A stretch of DNA of 12,702 nucleotides, from assembly GCA_013373005.1 (NCBI GenBank), contig JABXIP010000084.1, forward strand, positions 1 to 12,702, in the 5' to 3' direction. The translations under genes and the position numbers were made by a program. The notes under the pieces are model-generated. The model saw only the letters and a program-made list of their open reading frames with translations, searched no databases and was not told where the DNA came from. The DNA comes from Cytophagia bacterium (lineage in GTDB: Bacteria > Bacteroidota > Bacteroidia > Cytophagales > Cyclobacteriaceae). Positions 1 through 8,628 of the stretch are shown here, in pieces; positions within the stretch are counted from its first letter, which is position 1; the number at the start of each line of letters is the position of its first letter.

Positions 1-238
1 AGCAAGCAGGTCCGTGACTTTAAGCACTGTGCATGCCTCACTCAATCGACTGGAAGACAAAGGAATGGTAGCTAGCCAAATGGGCGAGTCTACCGGAAAA
101 CGTGGTGGCAAGCGCAAGAAATACTTCACCATAACCGCTTTTGGAGCCAAAACTTTGGCCGATGTTAGAGAACAGCGCGAAGCCATTTGGCAGATGATTC
201 CTGATACAGCACTACAGGTGAAATTAGGTCATGCCTGA
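1..238 (+). CDS. PadR-family transcriptional regulator, 5'-truncated by window edge
   Basis: This is the C-terminal part of a PadR-type winged-helix repressor. The frame is open from base 2, and its start lies outside the window. It aligns residue for residue with the two complete PadR proteins downstream: SRSVTLSTVHASLNRLEDKG matches the recognition-helix region that reads GRSVSRGALHTALTRLDEKG in the protein at 3067. The wing follows, with the family's R-G-G-x-R/K-K-x-[FY][FY] hairpin (KRGGKRKKYF), and then a single C-terminal helix ending at TGA 236-238. A GTG at 14 exists, but it would remove half the DNA-binding domain, so it is not a credible start. The gene overlaps the following permease by 8 bp, which implies co-transcription and translational coupling. 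Its promoter cannot be seen. By analogy with other PadR regulators it probably represses its own operon in response to an unknown signal. Confidence 0.88.
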   Translation, partial: ASRSVTLSTVHASLNRLEDKGMVASQMGESTGKRGGKRKKYFTITAFGAKTLADVREQREAIWQMIPDTALQVKLGHA

Positions 239-2849
239 AAATCAATACCATATGCCTCCTAAACTGGCCAGCAGCTTTCTACGCTGGTTCTGCAAGCCTT
301 CTTTGGTCGAAGATATAGAAGGTGATTTGATGGAGGACTTCAACGATCACATTGAAACCAAAGGGCTAAGAAGAGCCAGATTTATCTATTTCTGGAGTGT
401 GATCAGATTCCTTCAGCCCTTTGCTATTAAAAAAATGTCAAGCTCAAAATTCAACACTATTATGTTTAGAAATTATTTCAAAACCTCGCTGAGAAGCATA
501 GCCAGGAACAAGCTATTCTCTTTCATTAACATATTCGGGCTAGCCGTATCTATGTCAGTTTGCCTGCTTATGATTTCAATCCTCTCTGAAGTAAAAAGCT
601 ATGAGAATTTTCATGAAGATGCTTCGGATATCTATAGAATAACCAACTTCTATAAGTACTTAGAAGAAGAATCAGGGCTCTATGCCTCCACATCGGTTAT
701 TGCAGGAAAAAGACTTAAAGAAGAAGTACCTGGAATTAAATCAGCCACTATCATGCGAAGAAATTTCAGAGATGACTTTGTATACGAAAACCAGAAATAC
801 GCATTAAATGGTATCTGGGCCGATGAACAATTCTTCAATGTCTTTTCTTTCGAGGTAATTAACGGCAACCCTCAAACCGCCTTATTAAACCCCAAAAGCG
901 TAGTAATCACGGATGAAACTGCTCTCAAAATCTTCGATCAACTCGATGTTATTGGTGAAACCATTATGAAAGGTGATGAGCCATATCAGGTCACTGCTGT
1001 AGTTAAGAAACCTCCATTTAACTCGCACATAAAGTTTCAAATTCTTGGCTCATTCTCAACACTAGACGAACAGCAAATGCAAAGAAATTCTACTGGATGG
1101 CTAGGCTGGAGCAATATGTGGATGAATTATGTCTATTTCAAAACTGACAAAGGGTTCTCGATAGGAAATATTCAAGCCAGTCTGGATAAAATCAGCACTG
1201 ATCAAAACTCCAGAGAGAAGTATACAAATATTCAATTGGGCACTCAGCCGATACTGGGAATTATGACTGGCCCTGGGATGTACAACGACCTTGGTTCACC
1301 GATGGGAAGCCAAACTTTATGGATTCTTGGTATTCTTTCATTAGTAGTAATTCTCTCGGCCGGGTTCAACTACACCAATTTATCTATCGCCAGATCATTA
1401 AGAAGAGCCAAGGAAGTAGGCATCAGAAAAGTAGTTGGAGCCAAAAAAGGACAAGTTTTTTCGCAGTTTATCGTAGAAGCTTGTCTTATTTCTATCCTCT
1501 CTCTCATCTTGGCCTATGTGGTTTTCCTTTTAATCAAACCTCTGTTTCTTAGCCTGAATCCTAACATGGCTAGAATTCTACAGCTAGAGTTAACTCTTAC
1601 CACGGCAATCTACTTTGTGGTTTTCGCACTAGTTGTGGGATTAATGGCAGGATTCCTTCCCTCCCTAGTTCTATCCAGACTCAAAGCTATTCAAGCACTA
1701 AAGACCAGCGTGAGCACTAAACTTTTCTCAAGTGTTAATCTGAGAAAAGCCTTGATTGTGATTCAATTCACCTTGACTTTGGGCTTTATCATATCAGCCA
1801 ATGTTGCCTACAATCAATTCGAGCATTCGATGAATTTCGACAAGGGTTTTGATAGTGAAAATATTCTCAGTGTAAGATTAGCAGGCAATGACCCAGAACA
1901 GGTAAAAACCTTATTTGAGAGCATTCCTGAGATAGAAGATATATCAATGGCAGCCATGGTTCTCGGAACTGGAGAACGTTGGGGAGACTATTTGAAATAC
2001 AAAGATCCACTAGACTCTACGACTATTTACTACTCGTCTATAGACCAAAACTACATCCCTATGTTCAAGCATGAGGTGATAGCCGGAACTAACTTTGAAA
2101 GAGAGCATATTTCAGGTCTACACTCAGAAATCATTGTCAATGAAACTATTCTAAGCAGATTCAGCATAGGTAGTCCACAGGAGGCCATTGGAGAGCAAAT
2201 TCAAGTTGGTACCGACAAAATGACCATTATTGGAGTTGTTAAGGATTTCCACTACGCCCCTATCGACCAACCAATTGAATGCTTTGGATTCATTCAAAAA
2301 GCCGATGATATTCAATTATTAAACCTAAAAGTAAGCAGCAAGAACCTTCCTATAGCCATGGACAAGCTTAAAGCCATATGGGAAGACCTCGATGAAGTTC
2401 ATGCCTTTGATGCAAGCTTTCATTCTGAAGAAATAGCAAGAGCTTACGACACCTATGAGCTAATGTTCACAATCGTAACCTTCTTAGCCTTTATCAGTGT
2501 ATCAATTGCCTGTTTAGGTTTACTCGGCATGAGTGTTTATACAGCAGAAACAAGAATGAAAGAGATCAGCATTAGAAAGGTTTTGGGAGCTACAGAAAGT
2601 AGCTTGATACAGCTTCTTGCAAAGGGCTTTATGTTGCTCCTTTTAATTGCAGCAATTATTGCTATACCGGCCACCTATTATTTATTCGACACCGTCATTC
2701 TCGCTGACCAAATGAATAGAATATCAATCGGAATAAATGAAATGGGGCTAGGTGTACTTTTCATCTTCATCATTGGATTTTTAACTATCAGTTCACAAAT
2801 CTGGAAAGCCGCGAGAGCCAATCCATCTACTACGCTTAGAAATGAGTAG
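231..2849 (+). CDS. Prefix-domain MacB/FtsX-type duplicated permease (permease 1)
   Basis: This 872-residue inner-membrane protein belongs to the duplicated MacB/FtsX-like permease class. A cytoplasmic prefix (residues ~10-85) carries R-W-F-C and E-G-D-L. TM1 is ~95-118 and a large extracytoplasmic MacB-type domain spans ~119-360. TM2-TM4 are ~363-388, 413-440 and 458-482, TM5 ~508-530, a second extracytoplasmic domain ~531-740, and TM6-TM8 ~744-769, 800-820 and 839-857. Both halves keep the KE-[VI]-[GS]-IRKV-[VL]-GA motif (394 and 777), which in this family lies in the cytoplasmic region that contacts the ATPase. The C-terminus is the family-typical NPSTTLRNE. The ATG at 231 overlaps the PadR stop by 8 bp; an in-frame ATG at 252 is a possible alternative. 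No ATP-binding protein is nearby, so transport driven by an unlinked ATPase and ATP-independent sensing are both possible. Its prefix is clearly less like those of permeases 2-4 than those are to each other. Substrate unknown. Confidence 0.93.
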   Translation: MPENQYHMPPKLASSFLRWFCKPSLVEDIEGDLMEDFNDHIETKGLRRARFIYFWSVIRFLQPFAIKKMSSSKFNTIMFRNYFKTSLRSIARNKLFSFINIFGLAVSMSVCLLMISILSEVKSYENFHEDASDIYRITNFYKYLEEESGLYASTSVIAGKRLKEEVPGIKSATIMRRNFRDDFVYENQKYALNGIWADEQFFNVFSFEVINGNPQTALLNPKSVVITDETALKIFDQLDVIGETIMKGDEPYQVTAVVKKPPFNSHIKFQILGSFSTLDEQQMQRNSTGWLGWSNMWMNYVYFKTDKGFSIGNIQASLDKISTDQNSREKYTNIQLGTQPILGIMTGPGMYNDLGSPMGSQTLWILGILSLVVILSAGFNYTNLSIARSLRRAKEVGIRKVVGAKKGQVFSQFIVEACLISILSLILAYVVFLLIKPLFLSLNPNMARILQLELTLTTAIYFVVFALVVGLMAGFLPSLVLSRLKAIQALKTSVSTKLFSSVNLRKALIVIQFTLTLGFIISANVAYNQFEHSMNFDKGFDSENILSVRLAGNDPEQVKTLFESIPEIEDISMAAMVLGTGERWGDYLKYKDPLDSTTIYYSSIDQNYIPMFKHEVIAGTNFEREHISGLHSEIIVNETILSRFSIGSPQEAIGEQIQVGTDKMTIIGVVKDFHYAPIDQPIECFGFIQKADDIQLLNLKVSSKNLPIAMDKLKAIWEDLDEVHAFDASFHSEEIARAYDTYELMFTIVTFLAFISVSIACLGLLGMSVYTAETRMKEISIRKVLGATESSLIQLLAKGFMLLLLIAAIIAIPATYYLFDTVILADQMNRISIGINEMGLGVLFIFIIGFLTISSQIWKAARANPSTTLRNE

Positions 2850-2859
2850 TTGATTTAAG

Positions 2860-2910
2860 GATTTGATAATTTGGTGATGCTGAAATTAACTATCACCAAA
2901 TTATCAAATC
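2860..2910. repeat. Perfect 19-bp inverted repeat (interspersed palindromic element or hairpin)
   Basis: GATTTGATAATTTGGTGAT at 2860-2878 is the exact reverse complement of 2892-2910, with a 13-nt spacer at 2879-2891. The hairpin starts 10 bp after the stop codon of permease 1. There is no T-run after the right arm, so a classical intrinsic terminator is unlikely, although the folded RNA could protect a 3' end. The low-complexity ATTTGATAAT core resembles the AT-rich palindromic repeats scattered between genes in many Bacteroidota genomes (recollection, not a search). The 10-mer ATTATCAAAT recurs at 2900-2909 and 2916-2925, which suggests growth of the element by slippage or nested duplication. 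Confidence 0.85.
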
Positions 2911-2911
2911 A

Positions 2912-2929
2912 ACTCATTATCAAATGAGT
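2912..2929. repeat. Small secondary hairpin beside the 19-bp palindrome
   Basis: ACTCATT (2912-2918) pairs with AATGAGT (2923-2929) across a 4-nt loop. The same AATGAGT also occurs at 2841-2847, at the end of the permease 1 coding region. The central strand could therefore pair either way, giving two mutually exclusive folds. The element abuts the larger inverted repeat and is probably part of the same structure. Stability was not calculated. Confidence 0.5.
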
Positions 2930-3011
2930 CCCGCTTAACCATTACTTTCCGGAAGCTCATGGTATAAATCGACATTTAGTAGCCACTCAGTAATTTTTCC
3001 AATCTATTTAG

Positions 3012-3063
3012 TCTTCATTTAAGAATTTAATCTTTATATTTCATCTCCATTTAAGAATTAAAT
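3012..3063 (+). promoter_or_regulatory. Probable promoter and PadR operator of the unit 2 operon
   Basis: Two copies of TCTNCATTTAAGAATT (3012-3027 and 3044-3059) lie 32 bp apart, about three helical turns. The second starts 23 bp before the PadR ATG at 3067. The same consensus pair occurs before the PadR gene at 11323 with almost the same spacing. The second copy is embedded in a perfect inverted repeat, ATTTAA-GAA-TTAAAT (3049-3063). Between the copies lies TATATTTC (3035-3042), seven of eight positions matching the Bacteroidota -7 element TAnnTTTG, and no clear -33 TTG is seen. PadR proteins commonly repress their own promoter, so binding across these sites is the expected mode of control, but it is inferred. 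Confidence 0.6.
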
Positions 3064-3066
3064 AAG

Positions 3067-3405
3067 ATGAAAGGCACCTATTTAGGCGAATTCCAAGAGG
3101 TTGTACTACTCACCATTTTGGTGTTAAATGAAAACGCTTATGGCGTGAGCATACAGGAAGAAATAGAAAGACGGACCGGTAGAAGTGTGAGCCGTGGAGC
3201 ATTGCACACCGCTCTTACTAGGCTAGACGAAAAAGGCTTTATCAGTTCGGAGTATGGTGGAGCTACTGCAGAAAGAGGTGGCCGTAGAAAACGCTTTTAT
3301 CAGGTAACTAATCTGGGTAAAAGTTCGCTGGAAGAAGCCAAGTCCTTAAGAGAAGATTTGTGGAGCAGCGTACCTAAAGTGGCACTTCAAAAAGTACAGG
3401 GCTAA
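3067..3405 (+). CDS. PadR-family transcriptional regulator (unit 2)
   Basis: This complete 112-residue PadR protein is of the short subfamily, with a winged helix plus one C-terminal dimerisation helix. Residues ~5-30 (LGEFQEVVLLTILVLNENAY) form helix 1 and the turn into helix 2. The recognition helix is ~42-58 (SRGALHTALTRLDEKG), where many PadR proteins have Tyr at the position of the His. The wing is ~66-82, with the diagnostic R-G-G-R-R-K-R-F-Y, and the C-terminal helix is ~86-105. The ATG at 3067 is chosen because the protein then starts MKGxxLGEF like the homologue at 11323, and because the operator-like repeats end just upstream. Its TAA shares one base with the ATG of the next permease (TAATG), the classic coupled arrangement. 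It probably controls itself and the three permeases that follow. The effector is unknown. Confidence 0.93.
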   Translation: MKGTYLGEFQEVVLLTILVLNENAYGVSIQEEIERRTGRSVSRGALHTALTRLDEKGFISSEYGGATAERGGRRKRFYQVTNLGKSSLEEAKSLREDLWSSVPKVALQKVQG

Positions 3406-6026
3406 TGGACAGTAATCAAACACCACGGTTCTGGACAAGGATTTTTAAATGGTTTTGCCAGGATCATCTCTTTGAAGAACTACAAGGAGATTTAGAAGAA
3501 TCATTCATTAAAAACACCAATACCAGAGGATTGAAAAAGGCCAAATCAATTTATAAAAAGGAAGTTTTAAAGATGGTGAGAGCATCGGTATTTAAGAAAG
3601 TAAGTCTACCCTCTTTTATCAATCAGGCCTTCATCTCCCATTATCTGAAAGTAAGTTTCAGAAACCTAAAAAAGCACCTTGCCTATAGTCTGTTGAATAC
3701 TGTAGGCTTTGCTGCAGCTCTTGCTGTATGCCTATTCTGTATCAATGCAATTTATTCGAATCAGCAACTCGATCAGAAATTTTCAGATAAAGAAAGAGTT
3801 TACAGAGTATCACTAAAGCTAACTGATGCATATGGCACCTCATTAAATGCCACTTCCCAAATACCTCTTGCTCATGCTCTGGAAAGTGAATTACCAGAGG
3901 TAGAGTCTATTGGCTTTATTCAAATACCAGGAGAACCCCCAAGCCCTTACTTATTAAAAGGAACCAATGTAGGCTTCAATATCAACAAGGTAAACGAGGA
4001 GTTCTTTGATATCTTCGATTTCGAAATGATTCTTGGTAACCCAAAAGATCTCTTTACAAATCCCAAGAACATTATAATCACTAAAAAGGTGATGGACACC
4101 TACTTCGATCCTGAAACGGTAATCGGACAACAACTAGGGAAATACATAATCAGTGGTGTAATAGAAGACCCATCAAAAGTTTCTCATTTAGATTTTGAGA
4201 TCATCAACAGTCAATACAATGATCACAATGCCTCAAGTTTCTATTCAAGTTGGAGCATCTATAGTTGGCAACAGCTGTACATAAAACTTAAGAAAAATGC
4301 CCGTGAAGAAACAGTAGCCAACAAGCTTAAAGCCTTTTCAGCTAACCTGAACAAGGAGCTTAATAATGATGAGAAAGGGACAAATTATGAATTCGTTCTT
4401 GAGCCATTAACCAGCGTTGCACAATCGGAAGCTAGATTTAACAAAGCACCTCTTTTTAATAAGACCGCTCAAAAAATGGCTAAAATCCTAATAGTTGTCT
4501 TACTGTCAATAGCTGCGTTCAATTACACCAACTTGGCCATGGCCAGCTCTCTTTCACGCACCAAAGAAGTAGGTGTGAGAAAGGTAATGGGAAGCAAAAA
4601 GTCGCAACTTATCTATCAGTTCCTCATAGAAACTACCATTCTGACTCTATTCGGCTTTGGCTTCGGGCTTTTAATTTTCAAGTTACTTGCTCCCAGCTTT
4701 TCTTCCTTTTCTGAATTCACATTTCAAACCCATTTAAGTTTTGGGCAAGTAGCCATCTTCTTTCTATTCTCTTTAGGAGTGGCTCTCGTTTCCGGAATAA
4801 TTCCGGGGCTGTTCTTTTCCAGAATTTCAATTCTTGGCCTATTCAAACAAACTCCTTCGAGGCGGAAGTTTTCATTGCAAAGTTTAAAGAAAGGTCTCAT
4901 TGTATTCCAAGTGTCGCTTAGCTTGCTTGTTTTCACTTTGGGCTTTATTCTGATCAATCAGGCAAAACTTATCACCTCACAGAAAACGCCATATACAGGA
5001 GAGAACATGGTAGCCTTCGAACTCCCCTTCGAGTATAAAGGTGCCAAATCCCTACATTCCTTTGACAGCCTAAATACCACATTTAGAAATGATCTATTAG
5101 GCATTAGCGGTATTGAATCTGTAGCACGTTTGGGCTCTTTACCTTTTTCAGCTACTGGCTTACACTCTATAAAGAAACATCACTTCTCGGATTCATACGC
5201 GAGATCGAGTTTCAGGCTAGCTTCTGCCGATAGTAGTTTCCTAAAGACTTTTGAACCTTCAATAGAATGGTTTGTGAGCAAGGAATATATCCGTAGCACT
5301 CCTTATTTCTTAGTAAATGATGAATTCGACAAAACATTCAGCGACTCCATTAAAACTATTCGAGAAGCCACGTACTCGCTTGGAACCGATGAGTATTATC
5401 CCGTTTTAGGTAAAATATCCAATCTAAACTTTGGAGATCCTGCTACGGAAAACTCTCCGTCAGCCATACTCATTGACAATTCAAGAACTTACACAACACT
5501 TGCCATAAAGCTAACAGAAGCATCATTTGGCAGAACACTTTCGGAAATAGAAGCACTCTTTGCTCAACACTTTCCTGCAGAAACCTTCTACCCTATTTTC
5601 GTTGATGAATTATTGAAAAACAGGCTGAGTCAATTCCGGAATATTATCAAAGCCTTTGTATTCGTCTTCAGTTCTATTATTGCTATTACGCTAATGGGCC
5701 AGATAGGTATGGCCATGTACAATGCGCAAACCAAGGAAAAGGAGATTGGTATCCGAAAAGTGCTAGGAGCCAGCTTCAGTCAAATTTCAGGTATCCTACT
5801 GAGAAGTACTTACATACAATTGATCATTGCAGGTGCCATCGCTTGTCCTCTAGCCTACTTGATTTTCAATGAAGTAAAACCAGATTTCAGCATTCCACTG
5901 GTGATTGAATATTATCATCTGCTAGCAGCATTTGTGCTTTTCGCCTTGCTCATAATCACTCTCGTAACAAGTCAAACCTGGAAGACTAGTCAATCTAACC
6001 CTACCGAAATTCTCAGAAATGAATAA
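3405..6026 (+). CDS. Prefix-domain MacB/FtsX-type duplicated permease (permease 2)
   Basis: This 873-residue membrane protein is the first of three permeases behind one PadR gene. The prefix (~5-80) carries K-W-F-C and E-L-Q-G-D-L; its codons at 3495-3534 are identical at every base to the same stretch in permeases 3 and 4. TM1 is ~95-117 and the first extracytoplasmic domain ~118-355. TM2 is 358-381, the KEVGVRKVMG motif 387-396, TM3 406-430, TM4 449-473 and TM5 497-520. The second extracytoplasmic domain is ~521-748, then TM6 751-775, KEIGIRKVLG from 779, TM7 806-823 and TM8 ~840-858. The C-terminus is NPTEILRNE. No Walker A motif is present, so this is a permease without its own ATPase. 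It starts on the last base of the PadR stop and overlaps the next gene by 8 bp (ATGAATAA). Transport substrate and energy source cannot be deduced. Confidence 0.93.
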   Translation: MDSNQTPRFWTRIFKWFCQDHLFEELQGDLEESFIKNTNTRGLKKAKSIYKKEVLKMVRASVFKKVSLPSFINQAFISHYLKVSFRNLKKHLAYSLLNTVGFAAALAVCLFCINAIYSNQQLDQKFSDKERVYRVSLKLTDAYGTSLNATSQIPLAHALESELPEVESIGFIQIPGEPPSPYLLKGTNVGFNINKVNEEFFDIFDFEMILGNPKDLFTNPKNIIITKKVMDTYFDPETVIGQQLGKYIISGVIEDPSKVSHLDFEIINSQYNDHNASSFYSSWSIYSWQQLYIKLKKNAREETVANKLKAFSANLNKELNNDEKGTNYEFVLEPLTSVAQSEARFNKAPLFNKTAQKMAKILIVVLLSIAAFNYTNLAMASSLSRTKEVGVRKVMGSKKSQLIYQFLIETTILTLFGFGFGLLIFKLLAPSFSSFSEFTFQTHLSFGQVAIFFLFSLGVALVSGIIPGLFFSRISILGLFKQTPSRRKFSLQSLKKGLIVFQVSLSLLVFTLGFILINQAKLITSQKTPYTGENMVAFELPFEYKGAKSLHSFDSLNTTFRNDLLGISGIESVARLGSLPFSATGLHSIKKHHFSDSYARSSFRLASADSSFLKTFEPSIEWFVSKEYIRSTPYFLVNDEFDKTFSDSIKTIREATYSLGTDEYYPVLGKISNLNFGDPATENSPSAILIDNSRTYTTLAIKLTEASFGRTLSEIEALFAQHFPAETFYPIFVDELLKNRLSQFRNIIKAFVFVFSSIIAITLMGQIGMAMYNAQTKEKEIGIRKVLGASFSQISGILLRSTYIQLIIAGAIACPLAYLIFNEVKPDFSIPLVIEYYHLLAAFVLFALLIITLVTSQTWKTSQSNPTEILRNE

Positions 6027-6183
6027 GCACACCCCAAAATTCTTTACCAGGCTACTCTCTTGGTTCTGCCACGATGACTTCTATGAAGAGATTCAAGGCG
6101 ATCTCGAAGAATCATTCATTAAAAACACCAATACCAGAGGATTGAGAAAAGCCAGAGCTATTTATCGGAAAGAGGTTTTGAAG
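6012..6183 (+). repeat. 172-bp direct repeat, copy A (gene junction plus permease prefix)
   Basis: This segment matches 8614-8785 at 168 of 172 positions with no gaps (offset 2602 bp). The differences are G/A, T/C, A/C and C/G at 6050, 6060, 6091 and 6105. It begins in the last codons of permease 2, crosses the ATGAATAA overlap and covers codons 1-55 of permease 3. Identity collapses immediately after it. The inner 40 bp (6106-6145) also match permease 2 (3495-3534) perfectly. Confidence 0.9.
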
Positions 6184-8628
6184 CTTCTTCGGCCCTCAGT
6201 TGTAAAAGCATTTAGGGTCAGGTTTTCTATCATACAATTCTCCCTCCTTCTGATTCACCTTAAGCTTTCGTTCAGAAACCTAATGAGGAACAAAGTATTC
6301 AGTACAGTGAATGTTTTAGGACTTGCCGCAGCCATTACTGTAGGCCTATTTGTTCTGAACATTCTATACACGGGTCTCAAAATGGATTCGCACCACAATA
6401 ACTCAGAGAATATTTACAGAGTGACATCCAGAGTAGAACAGCAGAACCTCGGAAACGTACAATTTTTCGCTTCATCTCCAGCTCCATTATCAGAAAAACT
6501 TAGATCGGAAATTCCGGATACCGAGTCGGTTACAACATTCTTATTTCTACCTAACCAAAAGTTTCATTTCAGGGGAGAAGAAATGGAACTAAACCACATA
6601 GTATCGGATCAGTACTTTTTTAATGTTTTCGATTTCAAAAGCATTTATGGAAACCTCAGAAACGCTCTAGAGCAACCTAATTCGGCCGTAATTACTGAGA
6701 CTTTAGCGGAGAGGTATTACCCTGGAGAAAACCCTATTGGAGAAACACTCTCCTCAGGACAAGTTATCAGTGCTGTTGTGGAATCACCACAAGGTAAGTC
6801 TCACCTTGACTTCGACATTTTAAGCACAAATGATAAAGAAGAAACTAGATATAGCTCGCTTGAGAATTATTCAAATTTCTATTTGAGCTACAATTACTTT
6901 AAGGTTTTAGACGGCACAAATCAGGCAATCATTGATCAGAAACTTGAAGGCGTCTCTACCGATGTAAATTCCAAAGTAAAAGAAAATAGTCTTCACTTCA
7001 GCTTTAGAAGCCAGAAACTAAGAGATATATACTTTGGAGATGAGCTTTATAATGAACCGGGCACTGTCTTCCCCTCCTTCATGTTGTACTTCTTAATCTC
7101 CTTAATTACCATCCTGCTTTTACTGGCCAGCTTTAATTATACCAATCTTTCGATTGCTCGTGCTGTACAACGCAGCAAAGAAATAGGAATAAGAAAAGTT
7201 GTCGGAAGCAGTAAAAAGCAGATAGTATCTCAAATCCTCACCGAAACATTAGTTTTTTCTTCCCTTGCCGGAATTATTGGCATCTTAGTATACAAAGGCC
7301 TTTCGCCTTCCTTCGAAGGAATGGTATCTCAAAATGTAGGATTGATTTTCAACCCAAACCTCAACACAGAACTATACCTGATTTTCATAGCATTCTCACT
7401 GCTAGTAGGTTTTGTTTCCGGAATAATCCCCGCATTATTTTCAGCCAAAATATCTCCATTAAATGCCATTAACTCAAGAATCAAAAATAAAGCACTTTCA
7501 TTAAGTGTGTTGAGAAAAGGATTGGTAACCATTCAGCTTATTGTCTCCATCTTTTGTGTAGGGGTGGTGACATCAGGTATGGGCAGCTATAATGCTATTC
7601 TAAACGCCAATTACGGTTTTGACAAAGAGAATATCGTCATCGTTAGAACAGAGGCTAAAAACACGGAATTGCTTAAGGAAAAGTATAAAACAGTAGCTGG
7701 AGTTGAGGCAGTAAGTATTGGAAGTTCTATCCCCGGAGTTACTCCAAGAGGTCTAACTTTGGTTTATAAACCACAATTAAAAGATAGCATAGAAAGCTAC
7801 TTTGCCATTGTAGATGATTCATTCGAAGATGTATTTAAGCCAAAGTTATTTACTGGTTCGTCATTTTCATACAAGAGCTCAGACTCAACCTTAACAGAGG
7901 TTTGGGTTAACCAATCGCTGCTTGAACGCTTTAAAATTCCATTGGACAGTGCCTTGGGATATACTCTTGCAAACTGGAAAGGCGTAGAACAATACAGAAT
8001 TGTTGGCATAACAAATTCCTTGACTTTTGAGACCCTTGAATCTGATCGAATTCACCCTCTACTTATAATGCCGGGAGCAAGCCCCACTTCTAGCCCACTG
8101 GCTATAAGGCTTGCTTTGGAATCTCCGCAAGAAACGCTTGAACTGTTAAATCAGGCAACCAAAGAGGTAGATGAAGAACAAGCCTTTAACCCTGTATTTC
8201 TGACAGATACAATTCGAGAGAAGTATAGCATATTGAAAAATCTTATTTCCGTACTGAAATTTATTGCCCTCATTGTAGTATCAATAGCATTACTTGGTCA
8301 ATTGGGCATTGCCCTCTATAGTGCTGAGACTCGCATTAAAGAAATTGGTATTAGGAAAGTTCTTGGCTCCTCAACAAATAAGATAATACAACTACTTCTG
8401 AAAGGCACTTTAATATCTTTATTAGTGGCAATGGTTATTGCCCTGCCATTGTCTTATCTATTTATTAAAAACACCTTTTGGAACGGATTGGCTTTAAAGG
8501 TTCAAAATGAATTCTTGGCGCTAACATGGGGTAATTTACTATTAGCTGGTTTGCTTGTGGTTATTGTTATTTCACAGACCTATCAGGTAGCTTCATCCAA
8601 TCCATCAAAGTCACTCAGAAATGAATAA
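6019..8628 (+). CDS. Prefix-domain MacB/FtsX-type duplicated permease (permease 3)
   Basis: This 869-residue paralogue of the permease at 3405 has the same architecture. The cytoplasmic prefix (~3-80) has S-W-F-C and E-I-Q-G-D-L. TM1 is 93-117, then an extracytoplasmic domain to ~350, TM2 354-376, KEIGIRKVVG 387-396, TM3 409-430, TM4 452-476, TM5 502-524, a second extracytoplasmic domain to ~742, TM6 745-769, KEIGIRKVLG from 774, TM7 ~797-816 and TM8 ~838-855. It ends NPSKSLRNE. Its first 165 coding bases are almost identical to those of the next gene, whereas the remainder is strongly diverged, so the 5' end has a different history from the body. The ATG at 6019 lies inside the Arg-Asn-Glu-stop codons of the preceding gene (8-bp overlap), so translation is probably coupled. 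No ATPase partner is encoded nearby. Confidence 0.93.
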   Translation: MNKHTPKFFTRLLSWFCHDDFYEEIQGDLEESFIKNTNTRGLRKARAIYRKEVLKLLRPSVVKAFRVRFSIIQFSLLLIHLKLSFRNLMRNKVFSTVNVLGLAAAITVGLFVLNILYTGLKMDSHHNNSENIYRVTSRVEQQNLGNVQFFASSPAPLSEKLRSEIPDTESVTTFLFLPNQKFHFRGEEMELNHIVSDQYFFNVFDFKSIYGNLRNALEQPNSAVITETLAERYYPGENPIGETLSSGQVISAVVESPQGKSHLDFDILSTNDKEETRYSSLENYSNFYLSYNYFKVLDGTNQAIIDQKLEGVSTDVNSKVKENSLHFSFRSQKLRDIYFGDELYNEPGTVFPSFMLYFLISLITILLLLASFNYTNLSIARAVQRSKEIGIRKVVGSSKKQIVSQILTETLVFSSLAGIIGILVYKGLSPSFEGMVSQNVGLIFNPNLNTELYLIFIAFSLLVGFVSGIIPALFSAKISPLNAINSRIKNKALSLSVLRKGLVTIQLIVSIFCVGVVTSGMGSYNAILNANYGFDKENIVIVRTEAKNTELLKEKYKTVAGVEAVSIGSSIPGVTPRGLTLVYKPQLKDSIESYFAIVDDSFEDVFKPKLFTGSSFSYKSSDSTLTEVWVNQSLLERFKIPLDSALGYTLANWKGVEQYRIVGITNSLTFETLESDRIHPLLIMPGASPTSSPLAIRLALESPQETLELLNQATKEVDEEQAFNPVFLTDTIREKYSILKNLISVLKFIALIVVSIALLGQLGIALYSAETRIKEIGIRKVLGSSTNKIIQLLLKGTLISLLVAMVIALPLSYLFIKNTFWNGLALKVQNEFLALTWGNLLLAGLLVVIVISQTYQVASSNPSKSLRNE

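Noticed and set aside
680..868. Minus-strand and alternative-frame open stretches inside the permease genes, such as 680-868, 4724-4957, 7329-7532, 8764-9042 and 10687-11001 on the minus strand and 1319-1552 on the plus strand
   Set aside because: All lie within long, family-consistent permease frames, have no recognisable domain and no promoter or start context. They are best explained as shadows of the real genes.
2860..2929. Intrinsic terminator after permease 1
   Set aside because: The stem is AT-rich and no run of T follows either hairpin, so it is recorded as a repeat rather than a terminator.
2850..3066. CRISPR array, tRNA, riboswitch or hidden small gene in the gaps (2850-3066 and 11219-11322)
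   Set aside because: The repeats are only two per gap and not spaced like CRISPR. No cloverleaf and no open frame with a credible start was seen.
4792..4806. CCGGAATAATTCCGG palindrome inside permease 2
   Set aside because: It lies in the codons for the conserved S-G-I-I-P-G turn of a transmembrane region. A similar but non-palindromic stretch codes for the same residues in permease 3, so it is probably a coding coincidence.
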